A stretch of 64,000 bases of DNA from Palsa-883 sp963826975 (GCA_963826975.1 CAWGZJ010000033.1:186001-250000), one strand, 5' to 3'. Shown: positions 31,356-39,753, numbered from the stretch's first letter. Notes: generated from the sequence alone by a model not told the origin. Translations and numbers: made by a program.

Positions 31356-32212
31356 GGCGACTGCTGCTCGCGTTGCTGCTGGCCTGCCTGATCGTTCCGG
31401 CGCACGCCGCGGAACTGAAGGTCGCCACCTGGAACCTGGAATGGCTCACCGATCGCCCGGCCGGCGACCGCGCTCTGCCGCACGACGCGCACCCGAAGCG
31501 GCCCGAGGACATCGCCACGCTGGCCGGCTACGCCGCGCAACTCAACGCCGACGTGATCGCGATTCAGGAGGTCGACGGCCGCGAGATCGCCGCGCGCATC
31601 TTTCCGCCCGACCGCTACTCGATCCACATGACCGGCGACCATGTGGTTCAGCGGGTCGGGCTGGTGGTGCGCCGCGGCCTGGCCTACGACGTTAATCCGG
31701 ACGACGCGGCGCTGGCGCTGCCGGGTCCGCCGCCGGCGCACCTGCGCAGCGGCGCCGACATTACGCTGCATCTGGCGGGCGGGCCGCTGCGCGTGCTCGC
31801 GGTGCACCTGAAGACCGGATGCCAGCACGACAAGCTGACCACCAGCCGTCGCCCCGCATGCAAGACACTGGCCGAGCAACTGCCGCCGCTGCAGGCCTGG
31901 ATCGCGGCGCGCAAGGCGGAAGGGGCGGCGTTCATCGTGCTCGGCGATTTCAACCGCTGGATGGACGACAAGGACCAGGTAATCGCGGCATTGCGCGAGG
32001 CGGCACCGCTGGTCCGCGCGACGGAGGGACAGTCCAGCCCCTGCTGGGGCGGCGAGCGTTTCATCGACCACATCCTGGCCGGCGGGGCGGCGGCGCAATG
32101 GATGGCGCCGGCGACGCTCAGCGTGCAGGTGTTTCGCGAGACCGGGGAGGACTGGAAGGACCGGCTGTCCGATCACTGCGCGGTCGCGGTGCGCTTCCGT
32201 CCGCCGGGCTGA
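31352..32212 (+). CDS. Exported endonuclease/exonuclease/phosphatase family protein
   Basis: A 286-residue protein with a GTG start that overlaps the stop of the helicase gene (GTGA), so translation is coupled. A signal peptide is clear: VRRLLLALLLACLIVPAHAA. The EEP fold follows: ATWNLEWL (Asn), IAIQEVDG (Glu metal ligand), VLAVHLKTGC (His), VLGDFNRWM (Asp/Asn) and RLSDHCAVAV (catalytic His). It hydrolyses phosphodiester or phosphoester bonds outside the cytoplasm. The extra Cys residues (GCQHDK, RRPACK, SSPCW) could form disulfides. The link with a cytoplasmic helicase is unexpected. Confidence 0.9.
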   Translation: MRRLLLALLLACLIVPAHAAELKVATWNLEWLTDRPAGDRALPHDAHPKRPEDIATLAGYAAQLNADVIAIQEVDGREIAARIFPPDRYSIHMTGDHVVQRVGLVVRRGLAYDVNPDDAALALPGPPPAHLRSGADITLHLAGGPLRVLAVHLKTGCQHDKLTTSRRPACKTLAEQLPPLQAWIAARKAEGAAFIVLGDFNRWMDDKDQVIAALREAAPLVRATEGQSSPCWGGERFIDHILAGGAAAQWMAPATLSVQVFRETGEDWKDRLSDHCAVAVRFRPPG

Positions 32213-32226
32213 GGCCCCATAGTCTT

Positions 32227-33177
32227 ATGCTCATTGCTGATATTGAGGGCATGATGGATGCCACCACGGATGTTGCCGAGGCGCTGGAGATCTCGCCCAA
32301 GCAGGTGCGGGCGCTGCTCGATCGCTATCGTGTCAGGCACGGCAAGGACTTCAAGCTGAAGCATCATGACCCGGCCGACACGGCGGGGCATATCCTGAGC
32401 AAGCGGCAGGCGGAGGCGCTGCAGCGCACCAGCGTGGAGCGGCTGGCGGCGTTGCAGGAGAAGCTTTACGCGCAGGACCGCTGGTCGATGCTGTGCGTGT
32501 TCCAGGCGATGGATGCCGCCGGCAAGGACGGCACCATCAAGCACGTGATGTCCGGGGTGAATCCGCAGGGCGTGCAGGTGACCAGCTTCAAGGCACCGGG
32601 ACCGGAGGAACTCGCACACGATTTCCTGTGGCGCGTCCAACGCAAGCTGCCCGAGCGCGGGCGCATCGGCATCTTCAACCGCAGCCACTACGAGGAAGTG
32701 CTGGTGGTGCGGGTGCATCCGGAAATCCTGGAAAAGCAGCGCCTGCCGCCGGAGCTGATCGGCAAGAAGATCTGGGATGAGCGGTTGGCCTCGATCGCGG
32801 CGTTCGAGCGGCATCTGACGCAACAGGGCACCGTGGTGCTGAAGTTCTTTCTGCATCTGTCGAAGGAAGAGCAGAAGCACCGCTTCCTCGCGCGGTTGGA
32901 CGAGCCGGAGAAGAACTGGAAGTTCAGCAGCTCGGACCTTGCCGAGCGGGCTTACTGGGACGACTACCAGGCCGCGTATCAGGACGCGATCGCCGCGACG
33001 GCCGCGCCGCATGCACCGTGGTTCGTGGTGCCGGCGGACAACAAATGGTTCACCCGGCTGGTGGTGGGCGCGGCGATGATCGAGGCACTGGACAAGTTGG
33101 ATTTGAAACTACCCAAGCTGAGCGCCGAAGAGCAGGTCGCGTTGCAGGCGGCACGGCGGAAGCTGGAGGCGGAGTAG
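32227..33177 (+). CDS. ppk2: Polyphosphate kinase 2 family nucleotide phosphotransferase
   Basis: Transfers phosphate between polyphosphate and nucleotides. About 316 residues. Seen: QAMDAAGKDGTIKHVMSGVNPQGV (Walker A and lid start), IGIFNRSHYEEVLVVRVHP (Walker B type), TVVLKFFLHLSKEEQ, WKFSSSDLAER and FVVPADNKWFTRL. The FNRSHYEEVL form and the length fit the PPK2_rel_1-like class. The ATG at 32227 lacks a good ribosome site. The ATG at 32254, preceded by GAGGG, is an alternative that removes nine residues before the conserved part. Confidence 0.93.
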   Translation: MLIADIEGMMDATTDVAEALEISPKQVRALLDRYRVRHGKDFKLKHHDPADTAGHILSKRQAEALQRTSVERLAALQEKLYAQDRWSMLCVFQAMDAAGKDGTIKHVMSGVNPQGVQVTSFKAPGPEELAHDFLWRVQRKLPERGRIGIFNRSHYEEVLVVRVHPEILEKQRLPPELIGKKIWDERLASIAAFERHLTQQGTVVLKFFLHLSKEEQKHRFLARLDEPEKNWKFSSSDLAERAYWDDYQAAYQDAIAATAAPHAPWFVVPADNKWFTRLVVGAAMIEALDKLDLKLPKLSAEEQVALQAARRKLEAE

Positions 33178-33198
33178 GGGGAGCGCGGTGAGACGGGA

Positions 33199-33250
33199 TT
33201 GAACATTGGCGCGCACGTTGATATATAACATACATATACCATATATCGGT
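33199..33250 (+). promoter_or_regulatory. Promoter and likely operator of the VapBC-type pair
   Basis: TTGAAC (33199-33204), a 17-base spacer and TATATA (33222-33227) form a good sigma-70 promoter. The -10 lies in an AT-rich partly palindromic tract with ATATAT half sites at both ends (33221-33246), a probable binding site for the RHH antitoxin. It ends 9 bases before the antitoxin ATG. Confidence 0.7.
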
Positions 33251-33258
33251 TGGCAGTC

Positions 33259-33474
33259 ATGCGCGCACTGGTGGACATTCCCGACGAACAGATCCGCAAG
33301 CTCGGCGAGCTGTGCGAGCGTACCCACCGGCCGCGCACTGCGCTGATCCGCGAGGCCATCGCAGACTATGTGGCGCGCCACCAGCCCGACACCGAAGTGG
33401 ACGCGTTCGGCCTGTGGGGTGCGGGCGGTGCGGACGGCGTGGCGTATCAGCGAAAGCTGCGCAACGAATGGTGA
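33259..33474 (+). CDS. Ribbon-helix-helix antitoxin of a type II toxin-antitoxin pair
   Basis: A 71-residue protein starting MRALVDIPDEQIRKL. The strand (RALVDIP) and two helices (ALIREAIADYVARH) are a CopG/RHH fold; the C-terminal tail (VDAFGLWGA) is the usual toxin-binding extension. It overlaps the following toxin gene by 7 bases (ATGGTGA). It is expected to bind the toxin and repress its own promoter at 33199-33250. Confidence 0.87.
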   Translation: MRALVDIPDEQIRKLGELCERTHRPRTALIREAIADYVARHQPDTEVDAFGLWGAGGADGVAYQRKLRNEW

Positions 33475-33833
33475 AGGCGTTGGTCGACACCAATATCCTG
33501 ATCGACTACCTGCGTGGAATACAGGCCGCTCGCGACGAGCTGAGCCGCTACCAGGACAAGGCGATCAGCATCATCAGCTGGATGGAGGTCTTGGTCGGGG
33601 CCAGCCCGGCGGCGACGCCGGCGACGCGCCGGTGGCTGGAAGGCTTCACGCTGATCGGCGTGGACTCGCAGGTTGCCGAGCGCGCCGTGTCGCTGCGCAA
33701 GTCGTACCGTATGAAACTGCCGGATGCGATCGTCTGGGCCTCCGCCCAGGTGCATGCGATGCTGCTGGTCACCCGCGACGCACGGGATTTCCCGCGGGAT
33801 GATCCGGGGGTTCGAATTCCCTACGCGGTCTGA
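33468..33833 (+). CDS. vapC: PIN domain toxin, VapC type
   Basis: A 121-residue protein with the PIN ribonuclease site: ALVDTNILIDYL (first Asp), ISWMEVLVG (Glu), LPDAIVWASAQ (Asp) and LLVTRDARDF (Asp). VapC toxins cut tRNA or rRNA in the cytoplasm when not bound to their antitoxin. The start ATG lies within the end of the antitoxin gene, so translation is coupled. Confidence 0.93.
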   Translation: MVKALVDTNILIDYLRGIQAARDELSRYQDKAISIISWMEVLVGASPAATPATRRWLEGFTLIGVDSQVAERAVSLRKSYRMKLPDAIVWASAQVHAMLLVTRDARDFPRDDPGVRIPYAV

Positions 33834-34032
33834 ACGCTCCGGCGCTCGCTCACACAGCGAAGCCCCTTAACCTGCCTCACTGGCTCTGCCCGGCGTCGCC
33901 CTAGACTCGGCGCAAGTGCGTCAAATAGCCACTGGCAGGGTGCATTACAGAGGTGGCAGGGCGCTGCGACGCGGCAACGCTGCTTCGCCCAGGCGCGCAT
34001 CAATTTCAAAACTGTGTCGCGACCAACCGATG
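33834..34032. other. Intergenic region, nothing recognised
   Basis: About 200 bases between vapC and the duplicated leader of the binding-protein genes. I see no gene or repeat. The direct-repeat leader begins at 34033. Confidence 0.4.
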
Positions 34033-34170
34033 CTAATCGTTGACTCTCGTCGCGCGGCTACTGCATGCTCGCCATGCGTCGTTTGCGGGTGTGTTAAGCC
34101 ACATCGTCGCAAAACCGCTGGGGGAAGTGCCGTCTCTTGGAACCCTTGACCAGGAGTTGGAGCGCAAATG
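34033..34170 (+). repeat. Duplicated leader, copy 1
   Basis: This about 138-base stretch ending at the start codon is repeated at 35551-35688, at an offset of exactly 1518 bases. Shared blocks are CTAATCGTTGACTCTCGT, GCGCGGCTACTGCATGCTCG, GTCTCTTGGAACCCTTG and CAGGAGTTGGAGCGCAAATG. GGAG precedes the ATG. GCATGCTCGCCATGC can fold into a small hairpin. It probably carries the promoter. Confidence 0.9.
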
Positions 34171-35427
34171 ACCTACACCGTCATCCGCTGGTGCCTTGCT
34201 CGTGCCGTTGTTATCGGCTGGCTGGTTTTGTTGCTGGCTCATCCACTGTCGGCTGCGCAAACGCTCGGACCGGTGACCGACGACATCGGTGTCATCAAGA
34301 TACCGGCGGGTGCGCCGATCCAGATCGGCGGCTATTGGGTGATGTCCGGTGCCGACACCGCGCTTGGGCTGGATTCGAAGCGTGGCGTTGACATTGCGAT
34401 TGCTGATATCGGCAACAAGCTGCTCGGGCATCCGATCAAGTTCAACGCGGAAGACGACCTGTGCAGCGCCGAGGGCGGTCAGACGGCGGCGACCAAACTG
34501 GCCTCGAACCCACAGACGGTGATCGTGCTGGGCGGCGCCTGCTCCAGCGCCGCAACGCCGGCCGCGCCCATCCTGTGGCAAGCCGGGATTGTCAACATTT
34601 GCACCGGCTGCTCCGCGCCATCGCTCACCGCGCCGGATCGCGGGCCGCAGTACGACGGCTTCGCCCGCACCATTGCAAGCGACATCGATCAGGGTGCGGC
34701 GGACGCCAAGTATATGTACGAGGCGTTGAAGGCGCGCACCATCGTTACCGTGCATGACGGCAGTCCCTATGCCCAGCAACTGACAGTTGTTACCGCGAGG
34801 AATTTCACCAAGCTCGGCGGCAAGGTGTCGTCGCAGGAAGCCATAGCGCCCACGGATATCGACATGCATCCGGTGCTGACGCGTGTTGCGGCGGAAAAGC
34901 CGGATGCTCTCTATATCCCGGTTTTCGTCGCCGCCGCGGCGCAAATTCTGCGCCAGTCGAAGGAGACGCCCGGGCTGGAGCACACCACCGTGGTCGGTGG
35001 CGGGTCGCTGGCCGCTCCCGGCTTCATCGAAGCCGCGGGCCCGGTGGTGGTGGGATTCCGGATCTGCTCGATCGATCTCTCACCCGAAACAATGGGCAAG
35101 GCCTATCCGGAGTTTATCGCCAAATACACCAAGACGTTCGGCGAAGGGCCGATCTCGAACGGCCATGCCAACTCTTATGATGCGGCGGTGATGGCATTCA
35201 CGGCAATCAAGGAGGTTGCCAAGGCCGACAGCGAAGGCAATCTGTATATTGGCAAGAAAGCCCTTCGGGACGCGGTGTTCAAGGTGAAGTTCGATGGCCT
35301 GAGCGGCCGTATCGACTGCGATACCCACGGTCAATGCGCTTCGTTCAAGCCTGGCGTCTATGAATTCGTGTCGGCCGACCCGAAGACGTTCTCAATCGGC
35401 AAGAACCCGAAGAAGGTCTGGCCGTAG
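34168..35427 (+). CDS. LivJ-type ABC transporter substrate-binding protein, copy 1
   Basis: A 419-residue periplasmic binding protein of the branched-chain amino acid type (Peripla_BP_6). A signal peptide ends near HPLSAAQ. The mature part has IGGYWVMSGADTALGLDSKRGVDIAI, EDDLCSAEGGQTAATKLAS, GGACSSAATPAAPILW and a HANSYDAAVMAF segment. Four to six Cys (CSAEGG, ACSSAA, ICTGC) suggest disulfides. The adjacent gene is a close paralogue. No permease or ATPase genes are near, so it depends on a distant ABC system or serves as a receptor. Confidence 0.92.
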   Translation: MTYTVIRWCLARAVVIGWLVLLLAHPLSAAQTLGPVTDDIGVIKIPAGAPIQIGGYWVMSGADTALGLDSKRGVDIAIADIGNKLLGHPIKFNAEDDLCSAEGGQTAATKLASNPQTVIVLGGACSSAATPAAPILWQAGIVNICTGCSAPSLTAPDRGPQYDGFARTIASDIDQGAADAKYMYEALKARTIVTVHDGSPYAQQLTVVTARNFTKLGGKVSSQEAIAPTDIDMHPVLTRVAAEKPDALYIPVFVAAAAQILRQSKETPGLEHTTVVGGGSLAAPGFIEAAGPVVVGFRICSIDLSPETMGKAYPEFIAKYTKTFGEGPISNGHANSYDAAVMAFTAIKEVAKADSEGNLYIGKKALRDAVFKVKFDGLSGRIDCDTHGQCASFKPGVYEFVSADPKTFSIGKNPKKVWP

Positions 35428-35550
35428 GATCGACGCAACGGCGCCGATCACCTACGCGAAACCGGCTGTGGTGAAACCGGGCGGCGTGCGGCCAACCGCA
35501 CCGCACGACATGACTGATACTGATCGGGGCTGATACTTGCCGGGCCGATA

Positions 35551-35688
35551 CTAATCGTTGACTCTCGTTGCGCGGCTACTGCATGCTCGCCATGCGGCGT
35601 GTGCCTGTGTGTTGCACTGCCAAGTCGCGAAGCCGTTGGGGGAAGCGCCCGTCTCTTGGAACCCTTGCCAGGAGTTGGAGCGCAAATG
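35551..35688 (+). repeat. Duplicated leader, copy 2
   Basis: The second copy of the leader at 34033-34170. Small balancing indels keep the spacing to the ATG identical. It sits about 120 bases after the stop of copy 1, so copy 2 can be transcribed on its own. Confidence 0.9.
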
Positions 35689-36957
35689 ATTGTTGCTATG
35701 TCGCGTCGGTGCCTCGTCCGAACCGTCTTGGTCGGGCTGGCGCTGTTGTTGGTCCATCCGCTGTATGCGGCGCAAACGGTCGGTCCGGTGACCGACGATA
35801 TCGGCGTCATCAAAATACCGAAAGGCGCCCCGATCCAGATCGGCGGCTATTGGGTGATATCCGGTCCGGACACGGCGATGGGCGTCGATTCCAAGCGCGG
35901 CGCCGAAATCGCGTTCGGGGAGATCGGCAACAGGCTGCTCGGCCATCCGATCAAGTTCCAGGTCGAGGACGACATGTGCAACGCCGAGGGTGGCCAGACC
36001 GCGGGCACCAAGCTCGCGTCCAACCCGCAGATCACCATCGTGCTCGGCGGAGCCTGCTCCAGCGCAGCCACGCCGGCCGCGCCGATCCTGTGGGCACAGG
36101 GCATCACCAACGTCTGCACGGCGTGCTCGGCACCGACGCTGACCGCGCCGGACCGCGGCCCGCAGTACGACGGGTTCGCCCGCACGATCGCAAGCGATAT
36201 CGATCAGGGCGCGTCGGACGCGAAGTATATCTACACCGTGCTGCACGCGAAAACTCTCGCCACCGTGCATGACGGCAGCCCTTATGCGCAGCAGCTCGCT
36301 GCCGTCACCGCGAAGAACTTCATCGCGCTGGGCGGCAAGGTGGTGTCGCAAGAGGCGGTGGCGCCAACCGATGTCGACATGCATCCGGTGCTGACCAAGG
36401 TGGCGGCAGCGAAGCCGGACGTCTTCTACATGCCGGTCTTCGTTGCCGCGGCGGCCCAGTTGTTGCGGCAGTCGAAGGAAATCTCGGGACTGGAGCACAC
36501 CACCGTCATCGGTGGCGGCTCGCTCGCCGCGGCCGAGTTCATCGAGGCCGTCGGTCCGGCGGTGGTCGGCTTCCGCATCTGCTATCCCGATGTCTCACCC
36601 GAGGTGATGGGCAAGGGCTATCCGGCATTCGTCGAGAAATACAAGAAGATTTACGGCGAGGCGCCGATCTCCGGCTACCATGCCAACGCCTATGATGCCG
36701 CGGAAATGGCCATCAAGGCGATCACCAAGGTGGCGAAGACCGACAAGGACGGCAACCTCTACATCGGCCGGAAGGCGCTGCGTGACGCCGTGTTCGCGGT
36801 AAAGTTCGATGGGCTGAGCGGGCCGATTTCCTGCGATACACACGGCCAGTGCGCGTCGTTCAAGCCCGCCGTCTACGAGTTCGTCTCGGCGGATCCGAAG
36901 ATGTTCTCGATGGGCAAGAACCCGAAGAAGATCTGGCCATCGAACGTCAGTAATTGA
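35686..36957 (+). CDS. LivJ-type ABC transporter substrate-binding protein, copy 2
   Basis: A 423-residue paralogue of the preceding gene, collinear over its full length: signal peptide ending near HPLYAAQ, IGGYWVISGPDTAMGVDSKRG, EDDMCNAEGGQTAGTKLAS, CTACSAPTLTAPDRGPQYDG and a shared C-terminus FSMGKNPKKIWP. Differences cluster at residues that could line the ligand cleft (for example VNICTGCS against TNVCTACS, CSIDLSPE against CYPDVSPE), so the two copies may bind different ligands. A terminator follows at 37002. Confidence 0.92.
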   Translation: MIVAMSRRCLVRTVLVGLALLLVHPLYAAQTVGPVTDDIGVIKIPKGAPIQIGGYWVISGPDTAMGVDSKRGAEIAFGEIGNRLLGHPIKFQVEDDMCNAEGGQTAGTKLASNPQITIVLGGACSSAATPAAPILWAQGITNVCTACSAPTLTAPDRGPQYDGFARTIASDIDQGASDAKYIYTVLHAKTLATVHDGSPYAQQLAAVTAKNFIALGGKVVSQEAVAPTDVDMHPVLTKVAAAKPDVFYMPVFVAAAAQLLRQSKEISGLEHTTVIGGGSLAAAEFIEAVGPAVVGFRICYPDVSPEVMGKGYPAFVEKYKKIYGEAPISGYHANAYDAAEMAIKAITKVAKTDKDGNLYIGRKALRDAVFAVKFDGLSGPISCDTHGQCASFKPAVYEFVSADPKMFSMGKNPKKIWPSNVSN

Positions 36958-37001
36958 GGATCGTCGCCCGCCGGGCGGCGGGCGATAACGTGCGAATGCG
37001 G

Positions 37002-37029
37002 GAAGGCCAGGGCACCATCCCTGGCCTTC
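37002..37029. terminator. Bidirectional terminator
   Basis: An 11-bp stem (GAAGGCCAGGG / CCCTGGCCTTC) with a 6-base loop is followed by TTCC on the + strand. It lies between the convergent binding-protein and desaturase genes and can serve both. Confidence 0.8.
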
Positions 37030-37036
37030 TTCCAGT

Positions 37037-37987
37037 TTATGGCGTTCCCGCCGAGGGATCGGATGCCGGGAGGATTTCGCCGGGTGCCGTGCCGCGCAAT
37101 TGGCGCAGCAGCCCCGCATGCCAGCGCACATAGCCGCGCTGCACGAAGCCCAGGCGCGCGCGCAGCATCGCGTGCGCGTCGGCCAGCCGATGGAATGGGA
37201 TCGACGGGTACATGTGGTGCTCGGCGTGGTACGGCATGTTCCACATCAGCAACCGCACTGCCGCATTGGTCAGCGTGGTGCGCGTGTTGGTCAGGCCGTT
37301 GCGGTCCTGTGTGCAGCCGGTGTGCTCGGCCAGCACGTAGGCACGCAGGAACGGCTGACACAGCAGTTGCGGACCGATCCAGAACAGCAACGGTGTGCGC
37401 CAGCCGAACAGCAGCGCCGAGGCGGCGGCGCCGCCGACCATCACGACGCTCATTGCGCGGACGCTGGTGATCACGCCGGGCGTGGCCTTGGCGGTGACGT
37501 AGGGGTAGGCGTCCAGATTGCCGCGCCAGCAATCGCTGATCACGCGTAGACGCAAACGCCAATACGGGATGCCGAGCACTCGCGAGGTGTATCGGGCGAG
37601 ATTGTCGGTCGGCGCCAGGTCAAGCTCGGGGTCTTCCCCGGGGATCTGCGTGTTGCGGTGATGCGCCAGGTGGAAGCTGGTATAGAAATGCAGGTTCAGC
37701 AGCGATGGGCACGCGGCCAGCCAGCCGAAGATCGCGTTGGCGCGGCGCGAGGCGAACGCGGTCTGGTGCATCATCTCGTGTGCCGGCGCGAACAGCGCCA
37801 CCTGGATCAGGCCGAAGGCGAGGAACGCGGGCACGACGGTCCACGGGCCGGCGACAGCGAGCCACCCTCCGGTGCCTAGCAGCAGCGCGGTGTGCGCGCC
37901 CAGCCGCAGCGCGCCCGGCAGGTTGGCGCGGCGCGACAGGGCGTGCAGCTCGGTTGCGGCCAACACGCGGTCGGCGGGGGCAGACAT
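37037..37987 (-). CDS. Membrane fatty acid desaturase
   Basis: A 316-residue di-iron membrane enzyme. Three His boxes are seen: HEMMHQ, HLAHHR and HAEHH near the C-terminus, with hydrophobic segments between them. It introduces double bonds into acyl chains, or hydroxylates related substrates, using O2. The distance between boxes and the C-terminal HMYPSIPFHRLADAHAML fit the FA_desaturase family. The ATG at 37987 leads straight into MSAPADRVLAATEL. No redox partner is next to it. Confidence 0.9.
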   Translation of the reverse strand: MSAPADRVLAATELHALSRRANLPGALRLGAHTALLLGTGGWLAVAGPWTVVPAFLAFGLIQVALFAPAHEMMHQTAFASRRANAIFGWLAACPSLLNLHFYTSFHLAHHRNTQIPGEDPELDLAPTDNLARYTSRVLGIPYWRLRLRVISDCWRGNLDAYPYVTAKATPGVITSVRAMSVVMVGGAAASALLFGWRTPLLFWIGPQLLCQPFLRAYVLAEHTGCTQDRNGLTNTRTTLTNAAVRLLMWNMPYHAEHHMYPSIPFHRLADAHAMLRARLGFVQRGYVRWHAGLLRQLRGTAPGEILPASDPSAGTP

Positions 37988-38152
37988 GCGGCACCTCGTG
38001 CTTAGGGTTTGGGCATGCGGGCGATTTTTGCCAAGGCAGAATGCGGTTTCGGCGTGTTTCGTGCAAACGTCGGGCCACCAAAGCGCCGGACCACAGGCTG
38101 TCCGGGAGGCGGCGAGGCACTATGCTGCCCTGAACCGATACGAGGGATTCCG

Positions 38153-39139
38153 ATGCGCGCTGTCTGGTATGACCGACAAGGTCCCGCCGCCGAGGTGCTG
38201 ACCTGCGGCGAGATTTCTACTCCGCATGCCGGTCCCAACCAGGTGCGGGTGCGCCTGGAAGCCTCCGGCGTAAACCCGTCCGACACATATCGGCGCCGGG
38301 GGCCGCCCGCGATGGAATATCCGCGCGTCATCACTAACAGCGACGGCGCCGGCGTGGTGGACGAGGTCGGACCGGGCGTTCCCGCGCATTGGCTGGGCAA
38401 GCGCGTCTGGCTCTACAACGGCCAGCGCAACGGCCGCTGGATGGGCACCGCCGCCGAATATATCGCGCTGGATATGGACCTGGTGACCGAGCTGCCGGCG
38501 CATGTCTCGTGCGCCGAGGGCGCGACGCTCGGCGTGCCGTGCATGACCGCGCATCGTTGCGTTTTCCTGGCGGGACCGGTGCAGGGGCGCGTGCTGCTGA
38601 TCACCGGTGGCGCCGGCGCGGTCGGACACTACGCGGTGCAGTTGGCGAAGTGGGCCGGCGCGACGGTGATCGCCACCGCAAGCTCACCCGAGAAGGCCGA
38701 GCGCGCGCGTCAGGGCGGCGCCGATCATGTCATCGACTACCGGCGTGAGGACGTCGCCGAGCGGGTGCGCGAGATCACCGGTGGGGTCGGCGTCGATCAC
38801 GTGGTCGATGTTGATTTCGGCGGCAACATGGTGGCGACGCTTGGCGCGGTGCGGGCCAATGGCAGCATCGCGGTTTATGCATCGAACGGCGACCGTACGC
38901 CAAAGGTGCCGATACGCGAGTTGATGCAGAACAATATCGCGCTGCATTCGATGTCGCTGCCGGGGTCGCCGCATGAGACCCGCCGGCGCGCGCAGTCCGA
39001 CATTGCGCGTTTCGTTGCGGCGCCGGGGCGGGTGCTGTCGGTGGCGGCGCGGTTCCCGTTGTACGAGACGGCGTCAGCGCATTTGGCGGTGGAGCACGGT
39101 GGGAAGGTCGGGACTGTGGTTGTCGAGTGCGCGCGCTGA
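38153..39139 (+). CDS. Quinone oxidoreductase-like NADPH-dependent reductase
   Basis: A 328-residue MDR-superfamily protein of the zinc-free quinone reductase type. Seen: MRAVWYDRQGPA, LEASGVNPSDTYRRRG, GAGVVDEVGPGVP, AYE-like TAAEYIAL, LGVPCMTAHRCVF and the Rossmann motif LLITGGAGAVGHYAVQLAKWAGATV. The C-terminus ends HLAVEHGGKVGTVVVE. It reduces quinones or enones with NADPH in the cytoplasm. The two-cysteine zinc site of alcohol dehydrogenases is absent. Confidence 0.92.
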   Translation: MRAVWYDRQGPAAEVLTCGEISTPHAGPNQVRVRLEASGVNPSDTYRRRGPPAMEYPRVITNSDGAGVVDEVGPGVPAHWLGKRVWLYNGQRNGRWMGTAAEYIALDMDLVTELPAHVSCAEGATLGVPCMTAHRCVFLAGPVQGRVLLITGGAGAVGHYAVQLAKWAGATVIATASSPEKAERARQGGADHVIDYRREDVAERVREITGGVGVDHVVDVDFGGNMVATLGAVRANGSIAVYASNGDRTPKVPIRELMQNNIALHSMSLPGSPHETRRRAQSDIARFVAAPGRVLSVAARFPLYETASAHLAVEHGGKVGTVVVECAR

Positions 39140-39168
39140 CGGGAGTGCCCTACCGCAGCCGATGGCGG

Positions 39169-39197
39169 TTGCTTCTTCGAGTGTAACGCGTTACACT
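39169..39197 (+). promoter_or_regulatory. Promoter with a 16-bp perfect palindrome for the MazEF-type pair
   Basis: TTGCTT (39169-39174), a 17-base spacer and TACACT (39192-39197) look like a sigma-70 promoter. The perfect palindrome GTGTAACGCGTTACAC (39181-39196) covers the spacer and most of the -10, so a bound antitoxin would block RNA polymerase. Confidence 0.75.
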
Positions 39198-39209
39198 AGG
39201 TACGGCAGC

Positions 39210-39437
39210 ATGAAGGCAATCCACATGAGCGCGCCGGCTGAACGGATGAAGGCTATGCGAGAGCGTCGCCGTACGCGGGGCTTGCGCGAAGTGCGGTTGG
39301 TCCTGCCGGATGCACGATCAGCGGCGATTCGGCGGCAAATCGCCAGTCAGGTCGCGCGCCTCAATCGCGAGAGCGAGCGTGAGGCGTTGGACTGGATCGA
39401 GGCGGTCTCCGAGTTCGACAGCGATGCGGCGCGGTGA
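39210..39437 (+). CDS. MazE-like antitoxin (DUF3018 type)
   Basis: About 75 residues from the ATG at 39210; 39225 is an alternative. The sequence ERMKAMRERRRTRGLREVRLVLPDAR and the tail EREALDWIEAVSEFD match the small antitoxins that pair with MazF-type toxins. It overlaps the toxin gene by 14 bases. The palindromic site upstream suggests autoregulation. Confidence 0.85.
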   Translation: MKAIHMSAPAERMKAMRERRRTRGLREVRLVLPDARSAAIRRQIASQVARLNRESEREALDWIEAVSEFDSDAAR

Positions 39438-39753
39438 TGTGGTGACGGTCGCGGCAGCTGGCGACTACGGGAAGCCACGGCCGGCGGTGATCGTGCAGAC
39501 GAATGCCTTGCCGGCTAGCCATGCATCGGTGGTGGTCTGCCAGATGACGTCCGATTTGGCCGATGCGCCCGACTTTCGCGTCACGATCGAACCGGGTGCG
39601 GAAAACGGGTTGCGCCTAAGGTCGCAGGTCATGGCTGACAAACCGGTCACAATCCGGCGCGAGCGGATAGGCAGGCGCATCGGCCGTCTCGGCGGCGAAG
39701 ATGTGGTACGGCTCAACGCGGCACTGGCATTTGTCATTGGGCTCGCGGATTGA
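39424..39753 (+). CDS. mazF: MazF/PemK-type endoribonuclease toxin
   Basis: A 109-residue protein. MRRGDVVTVAAAGDYGKPRPAVIVQ is the typical first strand-loop-strand of MazF/CcdB-fold toxins, with the Arg of KPRPAVIVQ. It is followed by TSDLADAPDFRVTIEP, SQVMADKPVTIRRERIG and a C-terminal helix LNAALAFVIGL. These toxins cut mRNA or other RNA at short sites. The start lies inside the antitoxin gene. Confidence 0.92.
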   Translation: MRRGDVVTVAAAGDYGKPRPAVIVQTNALPASHASVVVCQMTSDLADAPDFRVTIEPGAENGLRLRSQVMADKPVTIRRERIGRRIGRLGGEDVVRLNAALAFVIGLAD

